Assembly (NCBI GenBank): GCA_029781795.1
Contig: JAKOWB010000352.1
Span: 1-47,787, forward strand
Length of the DNA: 47,787 nt
Direction of reading: 5' to 3'
Source of the DNA: Pseudomonadota bacterium
Lineage (GTDB): Bacteria > Pseudomonadota > Alphaproteobacteria > Kiloniellales > JACOMY01
Made by a program: the position numbers and the translations under genes. Every line of letters starts with the position of its first letter. Positions within the stretch are counted from its first letter, which is position 1. Below are positions 8,531-16,111 of the stretch, one piece after another. The notes under the pieces were generated by a model. That model saw nothing but the letters and a program-made list of their open reading frames with translations, searched no databases and had not been told where the DNA came from.

Positions 8531-9682
8531 ATGTCGACGCTGCAGGATCGCCCGAACTGGATGGAGATCGACCTCGACGCGCTCGAGTCGAACTACGCCG
8601 AGATCGACCGCCGCGCCGGCCATGGCCGCCAGGTGATCGCGGCGGTGAAGGGCGATGCCTACGGCCACGGCGCGGTGGAGATCGCACGCGCCCTGGCGCG
8701 GCGCGGCTGCCAGGCGGTCTGGACCGGCCATGTGCCCGAGGCGCTGGCGATCAAGGCGGCCGACCTGGGACTCAAGGTCATCCTCTTCGGCGGCTACACC
8801 GCCGATCAGATTCCGGGCCTCGCCGCCGCCGGCCTGCTGCCGACCGTCTATGACATGGAGGGCGCGGCGGCCGCGGCCGCGGCCGGGGCGCCGGTCTATG
8901 TGAAGGTCGATTCCGGCCTCGGCCGCCTGGGCACGCCGCTGGGCGAGGCGCGCGAGACCATCCGCGCCATGGCGGCGCTGCCGGGCCTCGCCATCGAGGG
9001 CATCTATACCCACCTGCCGTTCGGCGACGCCAAGGGCCAGGCCTGGGCGTTGGAGCGGGCCGAGGGCTTCGGCGCGCTGCTGCGCGCGCTGGAGGGCGAC
9101 GGCATCCGTCCGGCGGTGACGCAGCTCTGGGGCTCCTGCGGCCTCTATGCCGGCCTGCCGGACCCGACCAACGCGGTCTGCATCGGCCACCTGCTCTATG
9201 GCCTGACGCCCTTCCCGGCGATCGCGCCGGCGGCCGAGGGCTTCCGCTCGACGGTGAAGGAACTGGGCTCGCGGCTGATCCACGTGGCGCGGCACCCGGC
9301 CGGCGCCGGCCTCGCCATCGGCGGCGCCTACAGCCTGCGCAACGCGGCCTCGGTGGGCGTCATCCCGCTCGGCGTCAGCGACGGCATGCGGCGGCTGGGC
9401 CAGCACGGCCAGCCCGAGGCCATCCTGCGCGGCCGGCGCGTGCCGGTGATCGGCACCTCGCTGGAGCACACGGTGCTGGACCTCGACGGCATCGACGATC
9501 CGCGCCCGGGCGAGATTGTGCGCCTGGTCGGCACCGACAACGGCGCCAGCATCAGCATGGCCGACTGGGCCGGCTGGATGGGCTGCAGCGAACTGGACGC
9601 GGTACTGGGCTTCGGCGGCCGCCTGGAGCGGCGCTTTGCCAATGCCGATGAGGACATCTGGGGCAGCTTCGGCGCGCGCTGA
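8531..9682 (+). CDS. Alanine racemase-fold PLP protein lacking key racemase residues
   Basis: 383 residues with the overall Alr layout: a TIM-barrel N-terminal domain carrying the PLP lysine K40 and Y44 in AAVKGDAYGHG, K125 and R132 in YVKVDSGLGRLG, H161 in IYTHL, S202, then a C-terminal beta domain. Two residues that define alanine racemases are replaced. The arginine that touches the PLP ring nitrogen (Arg219 of the Geobacillus enzyme, in the R-x-G-x-x-x-Y-G motif) is C217 in CIGHLLYG. The second catalytic base (Tyr265, GYADG) is V282 in GVSDG. The aspartate of the CMD motif reads E312 in TSLEH. So it is probably not a housekeeping alanine racemase. It may act on another amino compound, do different PLP chemistry, or be non-catalytic. 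It sits 35 bp before a dioxygenase gene, probably co-transcribed. Confidence 0.85.
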   Translation: MSTLQDRPNWMEIDLDALESNYAEIDRRAGHGRQVIAAVKGDAYGHGAVEIARALARRGCQAVWTGHVPEALAIKAADLGLKVILFGGYTADQIPGLAAAGLLPTVYDMEGAAAAAAAGAPVYVKVDSGLGRLGTPLGEARETIRAMAALPGLAIEGIYTHLPFGDAKGQAWALERAEGFGALLRALEGDGIRPAVTQLWGSCGLYAGLPDPTNAVCIGHLLYGLTPFPAIAPAAEGFRSTVKELGSRLIHVARHPAGAGLAIGGAYSLRNAASVGVIPLGVSDGMRRLGQHGQPEAILRGRRVPVIGTSLEHTVLDLDGIDDPRPGEIVRLVGTDNGASISMADWAGWMGCSELDAVLGFGGRLERRFANADEDIWGSFGAR

Positions 9683-9717
9683 GCCGCGCCGGCAACACCT
9701 GTGCGAGGAGCAGAGCC

Positions 9718-10500
9718 ATGCAGTTGAACGAGGCACAGCTAGAGGAGTACCGGCGCCGCGGCTTCATCTTCATGCCCGGGCTGCTGTCGCCCGGCGAGAT
9801 GGCGGTGCTGAACCGCGAGCTGAAGGAGACCCTGAAGACCCCCCGGCGCGAACTGGTGCTGGAGAAGGACGGCAAGACGCCGCGCTCGATCTTCAATATG
9901 CACGCCTTCAACGACGCCTACCGGCGACTGATCGGCCACCCGAAGATCGTCGGGCCGGCACGCCAGCTGGTCGGCGGCACGGCCTATGTCTTCCAGATGG
10001 TGATCAACTTCAAGGCGCCCTTCTCGGGCGACCAGTGGCCCTGGCACCAGGACTATCCGACCTATCACCACGATGACGGCATGCCGCGCCCGGCAGTGGT
10101 CAACACGCTGATCTTCATGGAGGAGGTCAGCCCCTGGAACGGGCCGCTGATGCTGATCCCGGAAACCCACACGATGGATTTCCCGCTGCCGCCGATCGAC
10201 ACCAAGACCACGTCCTATCCCGGTCGCTGGACGCAGACCCAGTTCGTCGAGGAGGCAGCGCGCGCCAAGGGCATCGTGGCGCCGACCGGGCCGGCCGGCT
10301 CGGTCATCTTCGCCCATCCCAACATCCTGCATGCCTCGGGCCCGAACATGTCGCCCTGGGGCCGCACGCTGATGTCGCTGACCATCAATGCGCTGGACAA
10401 CCAGACGCGGGGTTCGCGCCGGCCGGACTACATCGTGCCCGCCGACCGCACGCCCCTGGAGCCGCTCGGCGAGGACTGCCTGATGGCGCTGGCCCGCTAG
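9718..10500 (+). CDS. Phytanoyl-CoA/ectoine hydroxylase-like Fe(II)/2-oxoglutarate dioxygenase
   Basis: 260 residues of the PhyH/EctD superfamily. The iron triad is visible: H110 and D112 in WPWHQDYPTYHHDDGMPRP and distal H205 in NILHASGPN. R216 lies eleven residues later as the 2-oxoglutarate carboxylate ligand, the same spacing as in EctD. The WHxD...DGMPR block resembles ectoine hydroxylase more than phytanoyl-CoA hydroxylase, but no ect genes are nearby, so the substrate is probably a different small zwitterion or amino acid derivative. It hydroxylates its substrate while converting 2-oxoglutarate and O2 to succinate and CO2. SD GAGGAG at 9704-9709 supports ATG 9718. It directly follows the racemase-like gene and precedes a LivK-like binding protein. 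Confidence 0.88.
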   Translation: MQLNEAQLEEYRRRGFIFMPGLLSPGEMAVLNRELKETLKTPRRELVLEKDGKTPRSIFNMHAFNDAYRRLIGHPKIVGPARQLVGGTAYVFQMVINFKAPFSGDQWPWHQDYPTYHHDDGMPRPAVVNTLIFMEEVSPWNGPLMLIPETHTMDFPLPPIDTKTTSYPGRWTQTQFVEEAARAKGIVAPTGPAGSVIFAHPNILHASGPNMSPWGRTLMSLTINALDNQTRGSRRPDYIVPADRTPLEPLGEDCLMALAR

Positions 10501-10567
10501 CAGCCACCGGGGGCCGGTGCGCGAACGACGAACAGGTGGGCAACTGGGAGCAAGGGAGCAGTGAAAG

Positions 10568-11677
10568 ATGCGCAGTAAGGGCTTGCTGACGGGCATCGCG
10601 CTCGTCCTCGGTTTCGGCGTGGCCTCGGCCAGCGCCGACACCCTGATCGGCGTGGCCGGTCCCATGACCGGCGACTACGCCGCCTTCGGCATGCAGTTCC
10701 AGCGCGGCGCCGAGGCCGCGGTGGCCGACATCAACGCCAGCGGCGGCGTCCTGGGCCAGCAGGTGAAGCTGACCGTCGGCGACGATGCCTGCGATCCGAA
10801 GCAGGCCACTGCGGTGGCCAACGACTTCGTGCAGAAGGGCGTGGTCTTCGTCGCCGGCCACTTCTGCTCCGGCTCGACCATCCCGGCCTCGGCGGTCTAC
10901 GGCGAGGAAGGCATCCTGGAGATCACGCCCTCCTCGACCAATCCGGCAGTGACCGAAGGCCTGTTCCAGAAAGGCGTCACCACGATCTTCCGCGCCTGCG
11001 GCCGCGACGACCAGCAGGGCAAGGTCGCCGGCGAGTTCATGGTCGAGCACTTCATGGGCAAGAACGTCGCCGTGATCCACGACAAGTCGACCGGCGGCAA
11101 GGGCTATGCCGATGTCGCGGTGGCGACGATGGAGGCGGCCGGCCTCAAGCCCGCGCTCTACGAGGGCTATACCGCCGGCGAACAGGACTACACCGCCCTG
11201 GTATCCAAGCTGAAGTCGGCGAAGATCGATGCCGTCGTCATCGGCGGCTACTACACCGAGGCCGCTCTGATCCTCAAACAGTCTTCCGAACAGGGCTACA
11301 AGGCGCAGTTCGTCGGCCCGGATTCGCTGAACACGCAGGAGATCGTCAGCATCGCTGGCGACGCGGCCAACGGCCTGATGTTCACCAACAACCCCGATCC
11401 GCGGCTGAACCCGGCCGCCAAGCCGGCCGCCGACCGTATCCGCGCCGCGGGCTTCGAGCCCGAGGGCTACACCCTGACCACCTACGCGGCAGTGCAGCTC
11501 TGGGCCATGGCGGCCAACGAAGCAGGCTCGCTCGAAGCCGACAAGGTCGCGGCCACCCTGCGTGCGCATCCCTGGACCACCATCATCGGCACCTTCGAGT
11601 ACGACGAGAAGGGCGACCTGAAGGTGGCGCCCTACGTCTGGTACCAGTTCAAGGACGGCACTTACGCCCAGATGTAG
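10568..11677 (+). CDS. Branched-chain amino acid-type ABC transporter substrate-binding protein (LivK-like)
   Basis: 369 residues with a signal peptide (hydrophobic core GLLTGIALVLGFGVASAS, cleavage near residue 25, mature start DTLIGVAGPMTGDYAAFG). The mature part is a classic LivJ/LivK fold. It contains GAEAAVADINASGGVLGQQV, the cysteine pair C54/C91 region (GDDACDPKQ and AGHFCSGSTIPAS) and SSTNPAVTE, which form the ligand pocket in this family. Close LivK relatives bind Leu/Ile/Val, but many alphaproteobacterial copies bind other amino acids or amides. No liv permease or ATPase is adjacent, so it must partner with components elsewhere. A strong terminator-like hairpin follows at 11697-11740. 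Confidence 0.92.
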   Translation: MRSKGLLTGIALVLGFGVASASADTLIGVAGPMTGDYAAFGMQFQRGAEAAVADINASGGVLGQQVKLTVGDDACDPKQATAVANDFVQKGVVFVAGHFCSGSTIPASAVYGEEGILEITPSSTNPAVTEGLFQKGVTTIFRACGRDDQQGKVAGEFMVEHFMGKNVAVIHDKSTGGKGYADVAVATMEAAGLKPALYEGYTAGEQDYTALVSKLKSAKIDAVVIGGYYTEAALILKQSSEQGYKAQFVGPDSLNTQEIVSIAGDAANGLMFTNNPDPRLNPAAKPAADRIRAAGFEPEGYTLTTYAAVQLWAMAANEAGSLEADKVAATLRAHPWTTIIGTFEYDEKGDLKVAPYVWYQFKDGTYAQM

Positions 11678-11696
11678 TGCGGCCTTGTCGGTGGTC

Positions 11697-11740
11697 GGGC
11701 GGGTTCGGGGAGGAGCCGGACCCGCCCGGCTGCTTGTTTC
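11697..11740 (+). terminator. Rho-independent-type terminator after the LivK-like gene
   Basis: GGGCGGGTTCGG (11697-11708) pairs with CCGGACCCGCCC (11716-11727) with one G-U pair and a 7-base loop. The stem is followed by the T-rich TGCTTGTTT, 19 bases past the stop codon. Confidence 0.7.
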
Positions 11741-11787
11741 AGGATGGAAAGTGCCCCGGACTCGACCTCGCCCGGCCGGCTTGCTAG

Positions 11788-12561
11788 GTGAAGAATGGTA
11801 GGGGCCTGGGCCGGGGCCCTGGGTCGAGGGGTCGCAAGCGCGTGGTGGTTGTGCGGAACAGTAGGGCGACGAGGAAGCGGCGCACGCGCGCCGCGTCGCT
11901 GAGCACGGCCGCCTATGCACGTATTCGCCAGATGATCCTGGAGTGCGACCTGCCGCCGGGCTCGCCGGTCTCGCAGTCGCAACTCGTGGCGCAGACCCGT
12001 CTCGGCGTCGCCGCGGTGCGCACCGCCCTTGCCCGGCTGCAGCAGGAGGGCCTGGTCACGCCGGTACCGCGCCGCGGCTATCTGGTGAGCCCGGTGACGC
12101 CGCAGCACATCGACGACCTCATGGGCCTGCGCCTGCTGCTGGAGCCGGCCTCGCTGCGCCTGGCGGCCGGCCGCCTCTCGCCCGAGGATTTCGCCCGGCT
12201 GCGCCAACTCGCCGACATCGGCTACGACAGCCTGGACCGCGAGAGCGAGCGCCGCTTCCTGCGCGCCAACCGCGACTTCCACATCCTGATCGCGCGCGCC
12301 AGCGGCAACGAGCGCCTGGCGCAGGTGCTGGAGCAGATCTTCAGCGAGGGCACGCGCATGCTCTACCTGACCATGTCGTCGAAGCAGAACCTCAGCGACA
12401 CCTGGCAGAAGGGCCACCACGCCATCTGCGACGCGCTGCAGCGCGGCGACGGCGACGCGGCGGCGGCCATCGCCATCGCCGAGGTGACCGACGGCCGGCG
12501 CGAGATCTTCGACGCCGTGCTGGCCCGCACCGGCATCGCCCGCACCAACGTCTTCGCCTGA
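11788..12561 (+). CDS. GntR family transcriptional regulator (FCD domain)
   Basis: 257 residues from GTG 11788. The N-terminal 35 residues are low-complexity Arg/Gly, so the true start may be one of the GTG codons at 11842-11851. The winged helix (about 37-105) has YARIRQMILECDLPPGSPVS and LGVAAVRTALARLQQEGLV, the standard GntR recognition region, then a wing RRGYLVSP. Residues 110-245 form the all-helical FCD ligand domain (MGLRLLLEPASLRLAAG, RDFHILIARASGN, HHAICDALQRGDGDAA), whose Asp/His residues usually hold a metal and a carboxylate ligand. Such regulators typically repress catabolic operons and respond to the substrate. The candidate targets are the neighbouring + strand genes. Confidence 0.9.
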   Translation: MKNGRGLGRGPGSRGRKRVVVVRNSRATRKRRTRAASLSTAAYARIRQMILECDLPPGSPVSQSQLVAQTRLGVAAVRTALARLQQEGLVTPVPRRGYLVSPVTPQHIDDLMGLRLLLEPASLRLAAGRLSPEDFARLRQLADIGYDSLDRESERRFLRANRDFHILIARASGNERLAQVLEQIFSEGTRMLYLTMSSKQNLSDTWQKGHHAICDALQRGDGDAAAAIAIAEVTDGRREIFDAVLARTGIARTNVFA

Positions 12562-12652
12562 GTCCGCTCCCGGGTCACGTCGCCTTTCGGCGCCGTTGCC
12601 TTCTGGTCGGCGGCGACGCAGGATCGCGCCGGCTTCAACCGGGAGGATACCC

Positions 12653-14044
12653 ATGGCCGGCACCATCAAGACCGTCACGCCGATCGACGGCAGCGTCTAT
12701 GTCGAGCGCGCCCTGGCCAGCGGCGCGGAAATCGCCGCCGCCCTGGCCGCCGCGCGCAAGGCCCAGGCGGCCTGGAAGCAGGTACCGGTGGCCGAGCGCC
12801 AGGTCCTGCTGAGCAAGGCGGTCGACGCCTTCGTCGCCAGGGGGCCGGAAATCGCCGAGGAGATCACCCGCCAGATCGGCCGGCCGCTCGGCCAGTCGCC
12901 GGGCGAGGTGCGCGGCTTCGAGGAGCGCGCGCGCTACATGATCCAGGTGGCGCCCGAGGCACTGGCCGACATCGACGTCGGCGCCAAGGCGGGCTTCAAC
13001 CGCTTCATCCGGCGCGAGCCGCTGGGCGTGGTCTTCGTCGTGGCGCCCTGGAACTTCCCCTTCCTCACCGCGGTCAATGCCATCGTGCCGGCGCTGATGG
13101 CCGGCAACGCGGTGATCCTGAAGCACTCCGCGCAGACCCCGCTCTGCGCCGAGCGTTTCGCCCAGGCCTTCAAGAAGGCCGGGCTGCCCAAGGGCCTGTT
13201 CCAGTTCCTGCACCTGGGGCACGAGGACGTGGCGCGCATGATCGCCAGCCCCGGCATCGACTTCGTCGCCTTCACCGGTTCGGTCGAGGGCGGGCGCGCG
13301 GTGCAGCGCGCCGCCGCCGATCGCTTCATCGGTCTGGGCCTTGAGCTCGGTGGCTGCGATCCGGCCTACGTGCGGGCCGACGCCAACCTGGAGCACGCCA
13401 TCGACACGCTGGTCGACGGCGCCATGTTCAACTCCGGCCAGTCCTGCTGCGGCATCCAGCGCATCTACGTGCACAGGGACCTCTACAAGCCCTTCCTGGA
13501 GGGCGCCGCGGCCCTGACCGCCAAGTACAACCTGGGCAACCCGCTGGAGAGCGGGGTCAACCTCGGCCCCGTGGTGCGCGCCTCGGCGGCGGCGGAGATC
13601 CGCAAGCAGATGGCCAGGGCGACGCGCGCCGGCGCCAAGCCGCTGGTCGATCCCAAGGGCTTCAAGGCGGCCAGGAGCGGCACGGCCTACCTGGCGCCGC
13701 AGGTCTTCGCCGTCGACGACAACGCCAACCCCATGATGCAGGACGAGTGCTTCGGCCCGGTGGTCGCGGTGATGAAGGTCAAGGGCGACGCCGAGGCGGT
13801 GAAGCTGATGAACGACAGCCGCTTCGGCCTGACCGCTGCGGTCTTCACCCAGGACGAGGCGGTGGCCGAGGCCATCGGCGACCAGGTCGCCACCGGCACC
13901 TGGTTCATGAATCGCTGCGACTACCTGGACCCGGCCCTGGCCTGGACCGGCGTCAAGGACTCCGGCCGCGGCTGCACCCTGAGCCGCGTCGGCTACGAGA
14001 GCCTGACCCGCCCGAAGTCCTTCCACCTGAAGGTGAAGATCTGA
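12653..14044 (+). CDS. NAD(P)-dependent aldehyde dehydrogenase
   Basis: 463 residues from ATG 12653, chosen over upstream in-frame codons because of the SD GGGAGGAT eight bases before. All ALDH hallmarks are present: N134 in APWNFPF, cofactor lysine K157 in ILKHS, FTGS, general base E231 in LELGG, and nucleophile C265 in NSGQSCCG. The C-terminal TGVKDSGRGCTLSRVGY, where relatives read K-x-S-G-x-G, is conserved. It oxidises an aldehyde to the acid in the cytoplasm. The subgroup looks closest to succinate-semialdehyde or aminoaldehyde dehydrogenases by general layout, but the substrate cannot be fixed. As the last gene of the run after the GntR regulator, it would suit the end of a degradative route. 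Confidence 0.92.
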   Translation: MAGTIKTVTPIDGSVYVERALASGAEIAAALAAARKAQAAWKQVPVAERQVLLSKAVDAFVARGPEIAEEITRQIGRPLGQSPGEVRGFEERARYMIQVAPEALADIDVGAKAGFNRFIRREPLGVVFVVAPWNFPFLTAVNAIVPALMAGNAVILKHSAQTPLCAERFAQAFKKAGLPKGLFQFLHLGHEDVARMIASPGIDFVAFTGSVEGGRAVQRAAADRFIGLGLELGGCDPAYVRADANLEHAIDTLVDGAMFNSGQSCCGIQRIYVHRDLYKPFLEGAAALTAKYNLGNPLESGVNLGPVVRASAAAEIRKQMARATRAGAKPLVDPKGFKAARSGTAYLAPQVFAVDDNANPMMQDECFGPVVAVMKVKGDAEAVKLMNDSRFGLTAAVFTQDEAVAEAIGDQVATGTWFMNRCDYLDPALAWTGVKDSGRGCTLSRVGYESLTRPKSFHLKVKI

Positions 14045-14054
14045 GGGCGATTCA

Positions 14055-14170
14055 CCCTCTCCCTTGGGAGAGGGGGCGAGCGTAGCGAGCGGGTGAGGGA
14101 AGTTGGTGCGACCGCTCGGCCAGCGCACCGACCAACCTCCCTCACCCCGGCCCTCTCCCAAGGGAGAGGG
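14055..14170. repeat. Composite palindromic intergenic element (116 bp)
   Basis: It lies between the convergent ALDH and ABC-F genes. Each end is a self-complementary hairpin: CCCTCTCCC-TT-GGGAGAGGG (14055-14074) and CCCTCTCCC-AA-GGGAGAGGG (14151-14170). Between them GGGTGAGGG pairs with CCCTCACCC and GTTGGTGCG with CGCACCGACCAAC, so the whole element can fold as one long cruciform. It probably acts as a bidirectional transcription stop. It resembles dispersed palindromic repeats of proteobacteria. Confidence 0.8.
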
Positions 14171-14200
14171 GGGACTTTTGTGTCAGCGCGCTTCCCCTGC

Positions 14201-15718
14201 CTACTCCGCCGCCAGCCGGCGGTAGATCTCCTCCGGCCCCTCCTGTTCCAGCAGCCGGCCGCGCTCGATGGCGAGCCAGCGGGTGGCCACGGCCTCGGCG
14301 AAGCGGCGGTCGTGGGTGACGATGAGGGCGGCGGCCTCCTGCCGCAGGATCTCGGCCTCCAGCGCCTCCTGGCCGGGGATGTCCAGGTGGTTGGTCGGCT
14401 CGTCCAGCAGGAAGAGGCTGGGCTGTGCCAGCCGCAGCGCCAGCAGGCCGAGCCGCGCCCGCTGTCCGGGCGACAGGCGCGCCATCGCCAGGCGCTGCTG
14501 CGCCGGCTCCAGCCCGGCGCCGGCCAGCAGGCTGGTGCTGCGCTGGTCGCCCAGGCGGAAGCGGCCGTTCAGGTAGTCGTGCGCGCTCTCGCCCGCCGGC
14601 AGGTCGGCCTGCTGCTGGTCGAGGAACCCCGGCACCACGCTGGGGCTGGCCCGCACCTCGGCCACGCTGTCCGGCGCCGCCAGCGCGCGGCGCAGCAGCG
14701 CCATGAACAGCGACTTGCCGGCGCCGTTGCGCCCCAGCAGCAGCGCGCGCTCGCCCTGCTTCAGCTCGAAGCGCGGCAGGGCGAAGAGCGCCGCGCCGTC
14801 CGGCGTGCGCAGGGTCAGGTCGCGCACCGCCAGCAGTACCTTGGCGTGGGTGTCGCGGCTGTCCAGGCGGATCGCGGCGCTGCGGTCGAGCTCCACCGGC
14901 TTCAAGGTCGCCTCCAGCGCGCTGGCGCGGGCCGCCATCAGCTTCGCCTTCTTCTGCGCCGTCTCGCGGCCGCTGTTGATGCCGATGTTCTTCAGCTCGT
15001 TGGCGCTGCGGCGCAGGCGGTCGGCCTCCTTCGCGTCCTTGGCCAGCTTCGCGGTCTCAGCCGCCGTGTCCTCCGCCAGCAGCGCACGGGCGCGGCCGTA
15101 GGGCTGCGCGTAGAGCCGCGAGGTGCCGGGGCGCAGGAAGAGCGTGCGGGTGGTGACGCGGTCGAGGAAGGCGCGGTCGTGGCTCGCCACCACCAGCGGC
15201 GTGCCGGCGGCGGCGCCGGTCAGCCAGTCCTCCAGCCGCTGGATCTTGCCGAGGTCCAGGTGGTTGGTCGGCTCGTCCAGCAATAGCAGGTCGGGCTGGG
15301 TCAGCCAGGCGCGCGCCAGCAGCGCCAGGCGCTGCCAGCCGCCGCTGAGGTCGGCCAGCGGCCGGCCGTGCAGCGCCGCCGGCGCGCCGAGCTGGTCCAG
15401 GATCAGCTCGACCTGCCAGCCCTGGCTCTCGCGCTCGGCCGGCGGCAGGGCACGGCGCAGCGCCTCGGCCAGGGTCAGCGGCAGCAGGTTGGCCGGCACG
15501 TCCTGCTCGACCAGGCCCAGGGTCAGGCCGCGCGCGCGGGTGATCTCGCCCGCCGTCGCCTCCTGCTGCCCGGCGAGGCAGCGCAGCAGCGAGGACTTGC
15601 CGGCGCCGTTGCCGGCCACCAGGCCCAGGCGGTCGCCGGCGTTGAGCGTGAAGGAGAGGTCCTGGAACAGCGGCCGGGCCAGCGTGAGGCCGAGGGCGCG
15701 CAGCGTGATGAGGGACAT
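14201..15718 (-). CDS. ABC-F family ATP-binding protein (Uup/EttA-like)
   Basis: 505 residues from the ATG at 15718 (start MSLITLRALGLTL; the frame is open 19 codons further up but without family match). It has two ABC domains in tandem and no membrane segment. Domain 1 has Walker A GNGAGKSS near residue 36, signature LSGGW and LLLLDEPTNHLD. A charged helical linker of the ABC-F kind (AKDAKEADRLRRSANELKN, residues about 230-290) follows. Domain 2 has GRNGAGKS, signature LSPGQ in place of LSGGQ, and LFLLDEPTNHLD. ABC-F proteins bind the ribosomal E site and regulate translation or protect against antibiotics. With only about 505 residues and no long arm, a housekeeping role is as likely as resistance. 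It stands alone, with palindromic repeats on both sides. Confidence 0.92.
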   Translation of the reverse strand: MSLITLRALGLTLARPLFQDLSFTLNAGDRLGLVAGNGAGKSSLLRCLAGQQEATAGEITRARGLTLGLVEQDVPANLLPLTLAEALRRALPPAERESQGWQVELILDQLGAPAALHGRPLADLSGGWQRLALLARAWLTQPDLLLLDEPTNHLDLGKIQRLEDWLTGAAAGTPLVVASHDRAFLDRVTTRTLFLRPGTSRLYAQPYGRARALLAEDTAAETAKLAKDAKEADRLRRSANELKNIGINSGRETAQKKAKLMAARASALEATLKPVELDRSAAIRLDSRDTHAKVLLAVRDLTLRTPDGAALFALPRFELKQGERALLLGRNGAGKSLFMALLRRALAAPDSVAEVRASPSVVPGFLDQQQADLPAGESAHDYLNGRFRLGDQRSTSLLAGAGLEPAQQRLAMARLSPGQRARLGLLALRLAQPSLFLLDEPTNHLDIPGQEALEAEILRQEAAALIVTHDRRFAEAVATRWLAIERGRLLEQEGPEEIYRRLAAE

Positions 15719-15988
15719 GAGGGTTCTCGCGACTGGAACGAAGGGTCGGCGCGCCGGCAGCGGCACGCAAGGCATTCGTCGTTGAGAACGGTCCGGGAGG
15801 AGGGGCGTCTAGGACGCCGTTTGTCGCTCGCTTACCGCCTCACGACGCTGGGTCGTGAGGCCGGCACAGGGCCACGCGTGTGGTACTGGGTGGCGACGAC
15901 CACGGCAGCCCTCCCTCGTGGCTGGGTGTTGCGGACAGCCAAGGCGATAGCAGAGGTCGGGCGGTCTCGGCAAGGTTGGCAACCAACA
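15719..15988 (-). promoter_or_regulatory. Leader region of the ABC-F gene with two perfect hairpins
   Basis: The region between the ABC-F start and the palindromic element has no gene. It contains two perfect stem-loops: CCTCACGAC-N5-GTCGTGAGG at 15838-15860 and GGCGTC-TAG-GACGCC at 15804-15818. They lie in the stretch that would be the 5' leader of the ABC-F mRNA. Leader attenuation is known for several antibiotic-responsive ABC-F genes. I see no convincing leader peptide here, so this is only a possibility. Confidence 0.35.
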
Positions 15989-16098
15989 CCCTCACCCCGA
16001 CCCTCTCCCGCCAGAAGCGGGAGAGGGGGCAGAAGGGCGCCAAAGCGAGCCAGAATCTCCCCCTCTCCCGCTTCTGGCGGGAGAGGGCAGGGTGAGGG
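15989..16098. repeat. Composite palindromic intergenic element (110 bp)
   Basis: It begins CCCTCACCCC and ends GGGTGAGGG. The inner arms CCCTCTCCCGCCAGAAGCGG and CCGCTTCTGGCGGGAGAGGG are exact reverse complements, each arm also being able to fold on itself. It has the same terminal motif as the element at 14055-14170 and lies just after the 3' end of the GGT-like gene, between it and the 5' side of the ABC-F gene. Confidence 0.8.
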
Positions 16099-16111
16099 CC
16101 CTTGGTGAGTC

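Noticed and set aside
6896-9736. 946-codon open frame on the minus strand
   Set aside because: Antisense shadow of the cyclase-hydrolase and racemase-like genes; no recognisable domain.
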